DNA of 64,000 nucleotides. It comes from Epiperipatus broadwayi. Lineage: Eukaryota; Onychophora; Udeonychophora; Euonychophora; Peripatidae. The position numbers and the translations under genes are program-made. This document shows positions 50,111-60,822 of this stretch, piece after piece (position 1 is the stretch's first letter; each line of letters begins with the position of its first letter). The notes beneath the pieces were generated by a model. The model worked only from the letters and a program-made list of their open reading frames with translations. It did no database searches and was not told where the DNA came from. The stretch is from assembly GCA_028023455.1 (NCBI GenBank), contig JAQFVV010012434.1, forward strand, positions 7,749,157 to 7,813,156, given 5' to 3'.

Positions 50111-52190
50111 TAATTGTCTTGGTGCCCCTGTAGTGAAGGACTTTTGTGCCACACCCAACCTGCACACCCACATGTGATAACCCTGATTATAGCTCTTTGA
50201 GAACATAATCATTTTAATTATTAAAATTACTGTCAAATTGGATTATACTGTCACCAATTAATGCATATAAAAAGCAATTATAGTAGTTTTGTTTGCAATC
50301 CATTTATCGAAGTTCTCTAATATATACTGTAATAAATCGTGAATTAAAATATAAGCTTGGACAGAAAGCAATATATACATATGTATATTTTAAACACTCT
50401 AATAACGAAAATGCAAAACATGCATACATGTATTTTATTTATATAATCTGTATGTAGTTTAAAAACCACATCTGCACATCTGAAATGTTTATTTTATTTT
50501 TTAAAAAATGTAATAACTGCATTAACCTATTAAAAATATTTAAAATAAGGTTGCAGATAAAACTGTTGACAAGTTAAAGTGTAGATATTAAGATAAAGAA
50601 TAGCTAGTTGTTAGTAACATCTATCACGATAAATGTTAAAACTAAATCTGGCATAATTATGACAAAACCTACTCAATCATTTAATTGAGTGTAACGATTT
50701 GATAAAGTTTGTTTTTGTCAAACTAGTTGACCTAAAAAATTAACTGCGCTTCATATCTTTATCTTCAGCATTTACACACACACACAAATAACTCAAAATT
50801 ATTTTTAAACAATATAAAAAAAGCGTCATCTAATGAATAATATCAGTAGAATAGTAAATAGTATTTACGATTGTCTTTCAATCTATAGATTAATTAAAAT
50901 GGCATTAACGTTTGTTAAGTGTTTTGCTTTTATTACGGATTTATTGCATTAGAAGCGAAAATAAGCAAAACACTTGAATTTAACATTATTTAAAATCTTG
51001 AATTTTGTTTTTCTTTTAATTTATGTGTCATCTAAACATTTTAGAAAAATCAAATAACGTTTATGTAAAGCAAACTTATATTTCAAATATGTTATTGATA
51101 ATATTTATTTAAAAAATACTTTTTAAGTGCAGAATTTTTTTTATTTTTTAATCAAACACTTTACAAAATTAAGAAAAATAATCCTAGAAATTTATATATA
51201 AATTATTCCGGGCTCGTGATCTCTCTGCGCTTATTTTTTGCCTTTAATGTTTTGTAATATAAAAGTACATTTATTGATAGCTGCATAATCAAATTTGATT
51301 TCATTTGTATAGCAGCTCTAATCTGATAGATCCAAAATTGTTTTTAAGAATAAAAGATTGTATTATCGTACAAGTTAGAATTCATCTGTTATAATTTCGG
51401 CATCTTCCAGCAAAAGAAAAAAAGTTTCTGACAATCTTATTTCACTAAAAAATTGTTTAGAAATCATTGTATAATAACATTATATTATATTGAGAAAAAT
51501 CTAAGTAAAAACTTATAATCTCTTTCTACTACTTAAGAATAATCTATTGTAAACTATGTACCAAGACAGCCATCTTTAATTGCACTGATATCAAATTTGA
51601 ATCCAAGTCCTCATTGGTAAAGGATTTAAATTTTGAATCCAAAATTCTTATCGATAAAAAGAAGAAGAAAGAAGCCAATCATGGAATGAGAATTAAATTG
51701 CATTATTATATATTCCATTGATTACTTAAGCTTATAATAAATGGTGTTAGAGTAGTAGAGAAAAGAGATAGCTCTTTGTTATACTGCAATAAGTTGAAAG
51801 AATAAGTGATATGGTAAAATGAATATATACATTTTTTTTATGAACACAGCCAGTGCTGATATATATTTTAAAATTATATTGAATGTTTATTCAAAACGTT
51901 TTAAAATAATAATAGAAATGTATAATTTATTACTCTGGAGTTCATAAAAATGAACTGCAAGTAATAGATTCTGCCATGATTGATAAACCTTGGGTTCCAG
52001 AGTCAGTCATTCTGCCTCTTCTCCAAACTATGCAAAACCGCAAAAATAATTCAATTAAATAAATATAAAAAAAACAAATCAGATTTTTTTTTTCATGGAA
52101 TCTTCTATCACCAGAATTTAAAGAATTTATATTATGTGATATATAATAATTTTTATTTAAATACTGTTAAATTTATTTTAATATTTACAA
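50111..52190. other. AT-rich intergenic stretch
   Basis: No gene recognised. 51540-51720 contains two similar phrases around TTTGAATCCAA with short spacing, possibly a decayed SINE pair. Confidence 0.45.
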
Positions 52191-52195
52191 TATGT

Positions 52196-52400
52196 AATAT
52201 ATAGGGGTTTGAACTCAGACGTTCACACGACTCTCAACTATCCATGCTATCTCATACTGCTAACCCACTTGATCACACACATGTCGAAAAGATAAATAAT
52301 CACCAATATATGTATTTTGTGCTAAACCAGAAGTCATCAGTTAGTCCAGATTATCATCTCCATACGTGTGAAAGTCTGAGTTCAAATATTGGAGTACAGT
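52196..52400 (-). repeat. Hammerhead-bearing repeat, family B copy 3 (inactivated, inverted ends)
   Basis: Matches the promoter and hammerhead half of copies 1 and 2, but lacks the distal half. Its two ends are inverted repeats of each other (TTTGAACTCAGACGTTCACACG near 52207 and its complement near 52375), so a promoter-proximal piece has been added in reverse after the hammerhead. On the minus strand it preserves GAGTTCAAACC, a perfect B-box match, and TAGTTGAGAG as A-box candidate. It is the best evidence for the family's pol III promoter. Confidence 0.7.
52296..52355 (-). ncRNA. Decayed hammerhead ribozyme, family B copy 3
   Basis: CTGATGA and the TTGGT/ACTAA stem I are kept, but the GAAA block has become AAAA (position G12 lost) and stem II is weakened. 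G12 is the general base in catalysis, so this copy should be inactive. Confidence 0.7.
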
Positions 52401-52489
52401 TATGGAAAAGCCTATACTGTAGAAAAAAATTATATATTTAATATTTACAGAAAGTTTTATGATAACAATAATTGATGATTAATTGCTCT

Positions 52490-52720
52490 GGAGGTCATGT
52501 GATGACAGAGCATCAAAAGTAGTAAGATGATCTTTAATTCAGAGATTCTAATTCTCAATTCCACCACTTAATTACTGTGTTAAATAGAACAAAGCAAATT
52601 AAATGCTTAAATGATTGAAGATGTGATGTATGAGTATGAAAAGTAATAGACTCAACTATATTTCATAAACCTTCAGTTTTCAAACTGATCACTCTATTAT
52701 TACACTAAACAGCACAAACA
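52490..52720 (-). repeat. Tandem tRNA-derived SINE relics
   Basis: Two decayed heads on the minus strand. One around 52590-52500 reads TTTAACACAGTAATTAAGTGG and ends TTTTGATGCTC. The other around 52720-52640 reads TTTAGTGTAATAATAGAGTG. They parallel the pair at 38785-38995 and the single relics near 14341 and 60660. Confidence 0.5.
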
Positions 52721-54090
52721 TAGTTTAATAATTTAAAAACTATTAATGAACTGAAGCAATGGAAAATGTTTATATATATATATTTAACATAATTTTATAT
52801 ATATCATATATAATATTTTTAAAATTATTTAAAATTTCTACTTTTCTCTTAATAATATAATATTTGTAAAGACTTCATACACAGACTTTTCTATTCTTCA
52901 TGGATTATTATAGATTATAATAGAGGGCTCTGGTAGCATGAAAATGACTGATTTTGGAAACATATGAGTAAACTGAGAAAGATATATAATGTTTTATTTA
53001 TAGTCATAAAATTTTAAAACTCTGGATAAGCAAAATGGTCATATTATTATCATTAGAAAAGAAACTATGGCTGGTTTATCATTTAGTCAAATAGAAATTT
53101 AATCTATAATGATGTAAAATGCAACAGTTTATATGTTTATCTTAGCAAGATTTAGAATTTTATTTATTTTCTTCATTAGAAAATCTTGGAAACTTTTAGC
53201 ATATCAATAAGTTATTTTATTCTTTATGTTAATTTATCTTAATATTTATTTAAATAATATTTATTTTCAAAGCGCAGATGATTTGAAATTAACTTACGAG
53301 AGAGTGCAAGTCTCTCAGCGCTTGTGATTATTAATAGCCAATCAGATCGTAAATACTGGGACAACGATTTAACAAGAAAAGAGTGGTAACCACTCTTAAC
53401 TTTACTTGTCTGTCTATATATCCAAGCCAGTCCAAAGTACTTATATCTGAAAGTGATAAAAATAAAGTATAATCATTCTAATTTCAGAAGAAGAAAAAAT
53501 AAAAGTAGAAGAAAAAGAAGAAAACATTAGCAATGAGTTTTGCATTACCACACTAAGCAATCTGTGAACATAATTAATTTCAAAAGTTTCATACCCTGAT
53601 CTTTAAAACTCTTCTTTGACATTTAAGTTCTCCTATAGTGAACTTTTATATTTAAAATACTTCAACAATTTTCCTAACTATAGCTCTGCTTTATATTTTA
53701 TTCTCAACCATATATTTTCTCAGGGAAAGTAATAAATATTGCACATTTTAGAGTGATTTTGAGATAACTTTCTTAACGCCAATTGGGTTCTCATGAAAAC
53801 CATGTTCAAATATCTGCTTTTATTTAATTCATAAGTCCACTATCATGAAAATATGATTTGATAATAGTAGATTCTATATTATTACATTTATGAAACTGCA
53901 ATACTATACTGATTGTTTCTAATATCTTGTCATAATACTTTTAATTCTGTGGATTATCCATGAATGAAAACTTTCTAATATAAATACATTGCATTGATAT
54001 AAAATTCAGTTTTCATTTCCATACAATATATTAGGTAATATAATTTATATAGTATTTATATTAGTGTTTTCCTGAATATTTGTGATGATG
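52721..54090. other. AT-rich intergenic stretch, nothing recognised
   Basis: No open frame, RNA gene or named repeat supported. 53270-53420 has somewhat higher complexity without an assignable origin. Confidence 0.45.
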
Positions 54091-54920
54091 GTATCTTAGT
54101 TGTATTTATATATTTGACTATTTCTCTCATCTAATATTGTTTTGAATGCCTTTAGAAAAAATTAACTTTATTTAAATTTTCCAATTACATTTAACTGTGA
54201 GTAATAACACATAGGTTAATACATGCACAAGGTTTCAAGAAGTTTTTATTATCCTCTCTTCTTTGGGTGTTGTTGGCCTGACCAATGACAATACTAGCAT
54301 GAGAATCGAATCAGGACTCTTGGATTCTTGCATATTGACTTTTAAGGTAAAAGAAGGCTACTTTAAAATTCAATACTCAATAATAAATGTATTGAGAGGT
54401 ACTATTCTCTTATATCCCTCAGGTATTGCTGGCCTGATCAGTGGCAGTATTAGCATGGGAATTGAACATGGATCTTTTGATTCATAAATATTGAATTTTA
54501 AGGTAACAGAGTTTTATCTTAAAATTCAATATTCAAGAATAATATTTTGAGGATATTATTCACTTCTCATCTTCAGCTGTTGCTGGCCTGAGTGACAGTT
54601 CTAGCATGGGAATCAAACTTGAATTCTTAGATTCTTGAATTTTAAGGTAATAAAGTGTTACCTTAAAATTTAATATTCAAGAATCTAAGGATACAGGTTT
54701 GATTCTCATGCTAGTATTATTACTGGTCAGACCAGCAACATGTGAAGAAGAGAGAAGAAGAATATCTCTTGAAATGTTGCACATGTATTATCTTGCATGC
54801 TATAACCAACAGTTTAATGTAATTGGAAAACTTTAATGAAGTTAAATTTTTTTAAAGACATTCAATACTTGATATTAGATGATGGAAATAGTCCAATACA
54901 TAAATACAACTAAATACTTC
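54091..54920. mobile_element. Foldback element with internal tandem units
   Basis: Outer arms of about 200 bp (54091-54290 and 54725-54920) are inverted copies. Shared anchors include TAGTTGTATTTAT, GACTATTTC..CATCTAAT, TTTTCCAATTACAT and AATACATG. Inside, three direct units of about 160 bp start with a form of GTTGCTGGCCTGA (near 54270, 54426 and 54581), and a fourth partial unit is inverted (near 54740). Each unit contains a small palindrome around TTTTAAGGTAA/TTACCTTAAAA. No transposase is encoded. The internal T-arm-like word GTTTGATTCTCATGCTAG suggests a tRNA-related origin for the unit. Overall this is a non-autonomous foldback or hairpin element. Confidence 0.72.
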
Positions 54921-57782
54921 TATGACTATGATAAATTCTCCTTTCTTTATTATGTTGTCAAATACAGTACATTACAATTTGTGTTGCACTTTAACATTTA
55001 AGTAATTTTTTACTGAAAAGCTGTCAAATATATAAATTGATTTATAGTTTTAAACTGATAATCTTCAAAGTTAAAGTATGACAATGAATTCAGTTTTTGA
55101 ATTTTAATTACTAAACCAAAATAATTATCGGTTTCATCCTAAACTTTAAATGCATTCTGTAAATTATCTTTGTATTTGGCAAAAAGAATACACTCACTGA
55201 CATACTGCAAATCCAGGAGATGAAAACATAAAGCACTTGTTTTTGATTTTCATTAATTTAAATTATAAACTCCACCATCAAATTTGCACTATATTTCGAT
55301 GTCTATTTTATGAGGCTGCTTATAAATTATTCTATGTTCAATGTCATAAAAATAAAAAAATGAAGCTGGAATTAATATGTTTTTATTTAACACTAGTTTT
55401 CATCCCAAAGATTTTAGATTTTCCAACTGTAGTAATAACTAAACTTTCAATTTTTTATATAGAACTGATCACAAAATCATAAAAAACTTTATATAAAACT
55501 TATATAGATTATTATTATTGGTGTTGTTGTTATTTTGTAATTATCATTATAAAATAAAATTTTATAAAAGCATTAACATTGTAATGCATTTCATATTGAT
55601 ATGGGATCTGGTTAGTTTACTATACAGTTATGAAAAGTAAATTATTATTAATAGTAGTAGTAGTAGTAATAGTAGCAGTAATAGTAATAGTAGTAGTAGT
55701 AGTTGTAGTAGTAGAAGGCTAATAGTAGTAGTAGTAGTATGCAACATTTGAGGAGCATCCTATCTTCTTATAGACTTCCTATCATAATATTAATAATGTA
55801 TTATTATTATATGCCATTTATCTTATATCACTTCATTCTATACCACTTCTGACTCAATATAAATTTTAATAATAAAACTTTTAATAAACAAACAAATCAA
55901 AAAAGCAAAATAAAAGAAAACAATATATATATAAAGGAGATAAACATTTTGTATAAATTATTAGAAAAGAGACAGTTAAGGTATAGATTGTAATATAAAT
56001 ATAACTAAGAAATAAACTAGATTACACGTATCAATGACACTTTAGATTTACAATAAATTGTACTAACTAGTTGTAATATGATGGTATCATATACAAGAAG
56101 ATAAAGAGAAAAGTAGCTAAAAGTTATTTAACTCAAATTTTTAGTAAAATTCAAAATTAAAATTCAAAAAATATACATTCAAACATTTGTAAATAAAAAT
56201 GTATACATTTAATAAGCAAGCATAACTATTGTTAAGCATATTTATCATTGTGAAAAAAAATATGCGCACAATTTACTCAATTTAAACATTCAGTCTATAA
56301 AATTTTGCTCTATAACAAAAATTTACTTTATCAAATGTCTTTTTATTAGTTTTTTTTTTTCTTTTAAATTTTCAAAAAAAAATAGATTATTTATAAGTTA
56401 ATTATTTTTTTTAAATATGATTTGAAATTCTATATTAAAATATATTCATTAATGTTTTGTTGTTTGTTATTGTTGTTGCTGTTTAATAGTAAAAGCTATT
56501 AATAGAATTCATTATTATAAATAAAATAAAGAACTCATTAATTAAATAATAATTTAACCTAAGTAAAACTTGTAAGAGTAATAAAAAATATTCTTATGAA
56601 AATAATCATTACTTAATAAAAAACATATGTTTAAACTTGTTGCTGTATTAATTAAATTTATTTTCTAAAAAAACTTAGTGTTTTCTTATAACAGTATAAT
56701 ATTGGTTCCAACATAAACCATAATATATATATAAATGATTTTATTCAATAAAAACTGAAAAATCTTTTTTTTTTTTTTTAATAACTTAAGAAAGCTCTAA
56801 TATTTTTCAAAATTTTTGGAGGTAGTAAAATTTCTGATATGTATGCATATATTAAAGATCAAACCATATGTAGTTGAATTCTTAACCATATATATATATA
56901 GATTAATGTTAATTCGGTGTAAATATTTCATAAAATGGCAACTTTTTTCTTTTAACATATATTTAACTGTGCCAGAGTAAGTTTATTGCTAAATAAATAA
57001 TCATTAATTCTTTTTCAGAATACTATATTTTTATAACAGTTGCTTTTTTTTTGCTAGATTTTTAACAACAGGTTTTGCTTTTATGAGGATGGCTCTTTTA
57101 GTTTTTATTAACAATTTACAAAGAGAATATTTAGCAGACTACATCGTGTGGTATTATTTTCTTTGCATCTTATCATTTTATATATATACAGTGTATACCA
57201 ATGAGGGTGCCAATTTAGTATGTGCTCACAACCACTATTTTGAATTACAAGAACCACCCAAAAACACGCTGACACATCCAACCAATAAATGACATCGATC
57301 AAAATGGCCATTTTCATAAAAAAAAAAAACAACAACTCAAAAATCCAATTTTCGTAAAAAAAAAAAAAACAATTTTCATAGTTATAGAAAATGTAATCAC
57401 GTGATTAAAATATTAAAGCACAAAATTCAACATATTCATAAAAAAACAACAACCCAAAACCCAATTTGTGTAGTTCAAAATTGCCATTTCCCTCAAAATA
57501 AAAAAAAAAACTAATCACGTGATCAAAATATTAAAACACAAAATTCACTATTTTCATTGAATAAAATGAGAATAGGCTGGATTAACAAGTTATCAACATA
57601 TTTATTAATGCAAATAAAAATAAATAAGTGAATATAACTATATAACAATTATATGTCTGTATATTTGAAAAAATATGTTTATTAGCTATATATTCATCTT
57701 CTATTTAAACATTTATATTTATTTTATTTTATTATTATCTACCAATATCCATGGAATGTTACTTCATTAAATTATAGACTTG
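54921..57782. other. AT-rich intergenic stretch
   Basis: No gene supported. It contains the TAG microsatellite at 55650-55740 and several A-runs. 57300-57560 repeats the phrase ATCACGTGAT..AAAATATTAAA with ACACAAAATTCA about 125 bp apart, a short degenerate tandem repeat. Frames at 57083-57292 and 57108-57335 overlap on opposite strands and show no motif. Confidence 0.45.
55650..55740. repeat. TAG trinucleotide microsatellite
   Basis: Interrupted (TAG)n/(TAA)n run on the plus strand. Confidence 0.9.
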
Positions 57783-57868
57783 ATGTCAAGCATTGTTAGT
57801 TAGCGCAGCCGCCTTGCAAGCAAAAAAGACGGTTGTGCGGGTTCACCTCCCGGCCGATGCTATGACAT
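57783..57868 (+). repeat. tRNA-like repeat with extended terminal stem, copy 1
   Basis: A tRNA-like core (about 57790-57861) contains GTTAGTTAGCGCAGC resembling a D arm, CCTTGCAAG resembling an anticodon loop, and GCGGGTTCACCTCCCG resembling a T arm with GGTTCACCTCC as B box. The ends ATGTCAAGCAT and ATGCTATGACAT are inverted repeats extending the acceptor stem. A second copy with the same flanks lies at 60732-60822. The anticodon stem is poorly paired, so a functional tRNA is unlikely. A tRNA-derived repeat is a better fit. Confidence 0.6.
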
Positions 57869-58569
57869 ATGGAAAAATTTTTTTTTATAAACTTGATAAT
57901 TTCAGTCTATCTTTTGCATTCATTCATTTTACAACTTAAATGTTGATATGAAAAAAAAATAGTTGTATAAAGAAAAAAAAAACATTAAAATCATTTTTAG
58001 TACAATATATTGATCTATCCTACAAAACATAAAATATTTTCTCAAAAATAAAGAGAAAAAAAAACTATATCATATTTATAAAAGAATAAATCCTTTATTA
58101 ATTTATTTTTCAAACTTAGACTTCTTCTAGGTAGAAATAATTAAAATTATTACTGGTTATTACTGAGACAGTTGGTCAAGTGTATTTATATATAAATTAA
58201 ATATTGCCTAACATTATACTAGCAATTAAAAATAAAGTAGAAATTCATATAATACTACAATACTAGCTAAAACAACTAAATTTTACTAAAATTCTTACAC
58301 AACCATAGTTTAATCTATTAACAAATAAATTCTTCTCAAGTGAAATTCAACTAAACATACAACATATATCTATACAAAACAAAATAGTTTTATCATCATT
58401 CACTTCAACAAACAACTTTCTTAAACATCAAAGGATGTCTTCATGAGATTGAAAAAAATTTCAGATTCAAAAATTTTTATCATCAAAGTTTCTTTTACTC
58501 TTCTTTTTCAATTCACTTTTTTTCATAAAAGATAACTGCATTGGCAAATAATATTGAGTAAAAGAAACA
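57869..58569. other. AT-rich spacer, nothing recognised
   Basis: No coding or RNA signal between the tRNA-like repeat and the LINE fragment. Confidence 0.45.
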
Positions 58570-59720
58570 TTGAATATGAGGCAGCCTGTGTTGTGAAAGG
58601 AAATTGCTTGTTGAAGTGAATTTGAGAAGGCTATCTTGTTTTGTGTATACTATGAAAATTTATTTGATTCTATAAACATTTTTTCAGTAATCAAAGCATT
58701 GAATCATCAAGGGATAGACCCAGGATATTGTCATATTCTGAAGAATATTTATAAAAATGCAACAGCAACAATTAAATTACATAATGATACTAGAGAGGTT
58801 AACATTGAGAAGTGTGTAAGACAGGGTGACTTCTTATCTTCAAAACTTTTTACAGCAGTGCTGCAAGAAGTACTTTGTGGATTAAAATGTGAAGCTAAAG
58901 AAATAAATTAAGTGGAGATTATTTAAGTCATTTAGATTTTACAGATAATGAAGTTGTTTTTGCAAATAATGCTCCAGGGCTTCAGAAAATGTTGCAGGAG
59001 TTATGAGATGAAAGTAAGAAAGTACGACTAAAGGTAAATGTTAAAAAGACTAAAGAAATGTTCAATGGATTTTCTCAAAGGATGAAAATAAAGATTATGA
59101 TGAGTTAGAAGAAGTTAGCAACTACAAATACCTCAGTCAGATTATTACTACAGATGGTAACATAATGGATGAAATTAATAATGTAATTAAACTTGGTTGG
59201 AGTGCTTTTGGTAGAAATAATAATATTAAAAGAAAATATATCTAAGTGTTTAAAAAGGAAGATTTTTTAATAAATGTGTTTTACCAGTTCTTACTTATGG
59301 ATCTAAGACTTGGACACTTAATAGAAGAACAATACAGAGAATTCAGATCACTCAAAGAAATGTGAAGAGATGCATGTTAGGTGTAACAAGAAGAAATAGA
59401 AAATGCAATATATGGGTAAGAGAACAAACAGATGTTACTGATATTGTTGAAAGAATTATAAGATTGAAGTGGAGTTGAGCTGGGTATATTGCTAGAAGAG
59501 ATACTAATAGATGGATAATTGAAATCTTAAACTGGATTCCAAGAGATTGTAAAAGACTCAGAAAGAGACCACACATGAGATGGATGAATGAAATAAGAAA
59601 ATGTGCAGGGGTCATGTGGAGAAAAGAGGCTAGAGATTGGAGAAGGTGGATTGAACTTGGAGAAACCTTCATCCTGCAGTGAATTGATAATAGTTGACAA
59701 TGATGATCATGATGATATTT
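58570..59720 (+). pseudogene. 5'-truncated RTE-clade LINE reverse transcriptase
   Basis: Consecutive frames encode the RT palm and C-terminal region of an RTE-type element. Readable blocks are VIKALNHQGIDPGY, NATATIKLHNDT, VRQGDFLSSKLFTAVLQEV, SHLDFTDNEVVFAN, VNVKKTKEMFNGFSQ, NYKYLSQIITTDG, TYGSKTWTLN, WAGYIARRD and RWIELGETFILQ, ending at a stop at 59680-59682. The catalytic FADD box reads FTDN, so one catalytic aspartate is lost. Several frameshifts and stops also interrupt the frame. The endonuclease half is absent (5' truncation, usual for LINEs). The tail is a TGA/ATGATGAT-type simple repeat (59690-59720), as RTE elements often have. Confidence 0.88.
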
Positions 59721-60731
59721 TATAGACACTATACATTACAACTTGACTACAGATAGTAAAATTATTAATACAAAGAAGTTTAAATAAACCTCATTATATA
59801 TTTTATGATTAACTTGTTTTTTGAATTAGAAAATACTATTAATAACAGAATTTGCTTTTCTAATATAGTTTTCTCTAAAATACATGGGTAAATTATCCAT
59901 CAATTTCATTATAAGTCAATTTTACTAACTTATTTGTATTCTTAAGTTCGGATTGCTAAGTAAACACAAAGAAACACAACATCTTAACTTTGGGCATAGT
60001 TAACACATTCTTTGATGTAGTAGATATCAGACTACAATTTAAATGTTCTTCATTTTTCCTAAGAAATAAATGGTTTGAAAAATCATAGGTTATTCACATC
60101 TAATAATACCTAGCCTGTCATCTTTAAAGACTTATTAGATGTGATCTATTATCTTTGTGATAAGAACATATTGAAAAATATTTTTCTACACTGATAGTTT
60201 GCTTTTCTATTTTTGTAGACTGAAAGATAACTTCTTTTTCCATTGATGCACTTGGAATTTATTATTATATTCATCTGATAAATATTACTAATAACTTTTT
60301 GTAATAAATACTTTATGAGTTGGATCCTCTGTGAAGTCTGCATTCAGGAGTTTTAATCTGTAAAATTATAATTTTGTGATCAATTAAGAATCTTTTTTTG
60401 AAATCCCTTTTATCATCTTTCTATATTGCCATCTATTTATTTACCAAAAACTGTTTCCCACAGTCTAGGAGCTAATCTCAGTTTTTTATCTTGATTTCCA
60501 AAACAAGTTTCCTTTCACAGTATAATTAAAAATTTATAATTTGAAAATTTGATTTTATATTATATTTTAATGTAAATGAAATTTTTGCCACAAATTCGTC
60601 AGTAAATTGTGACTTCAGTCATCAGTTAAATGCCTTTAAATATATATCTTTACCATTTATACTTTTAAACTGATCACTCTATCATTATAAGATAAGGTGA
60701 TGTGCATTCATCAAGAGTATTTTTTTTCATG
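59721..60731. other. AT-rich intergenic stretch with SINE relic
   Basis: No gene supported. 60660-60700 (AAACTGATCACTCTATCATT) matches the tRNA-SINE relic near 52690, on the minus strand. Confidence 0.45.
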
Positions 60732-60822
60732 TGTCATAGCATCAACCGGGAAGCGAACCCGCTAACCCTGGACAACTGCTTGTAAGGCGGCTGTGCTGAC
60801 CTTTCGACCACCAACGCTTGAC
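60732..60822 (-). repeat. tRNA-like repeat with extended terminal stem, copy 2
   Basis: On the minus strand it begins GTCAAGCGTTGG and ends GATGCTATGACA, the same boundaries as copy 1. It contains GTCAGCACAGCCGCC (D-arm-like), CTTACAA (anticodon-loop-like) and GCGGGTTCGCTTCCCG (T-arm-like, with GGTTCGCTTCC as B box). It is about 5 bases longer than copy 1 in the variable region. A pseudo-tRNA or tRNA-derived repeat is likely. Confidence 0.6.

Noticed and set aside
59352-59729. 125-residue antisense frame over the LINE
   Set aside because: It is the mirror frame of the RTE coding sequence, which explains its length.
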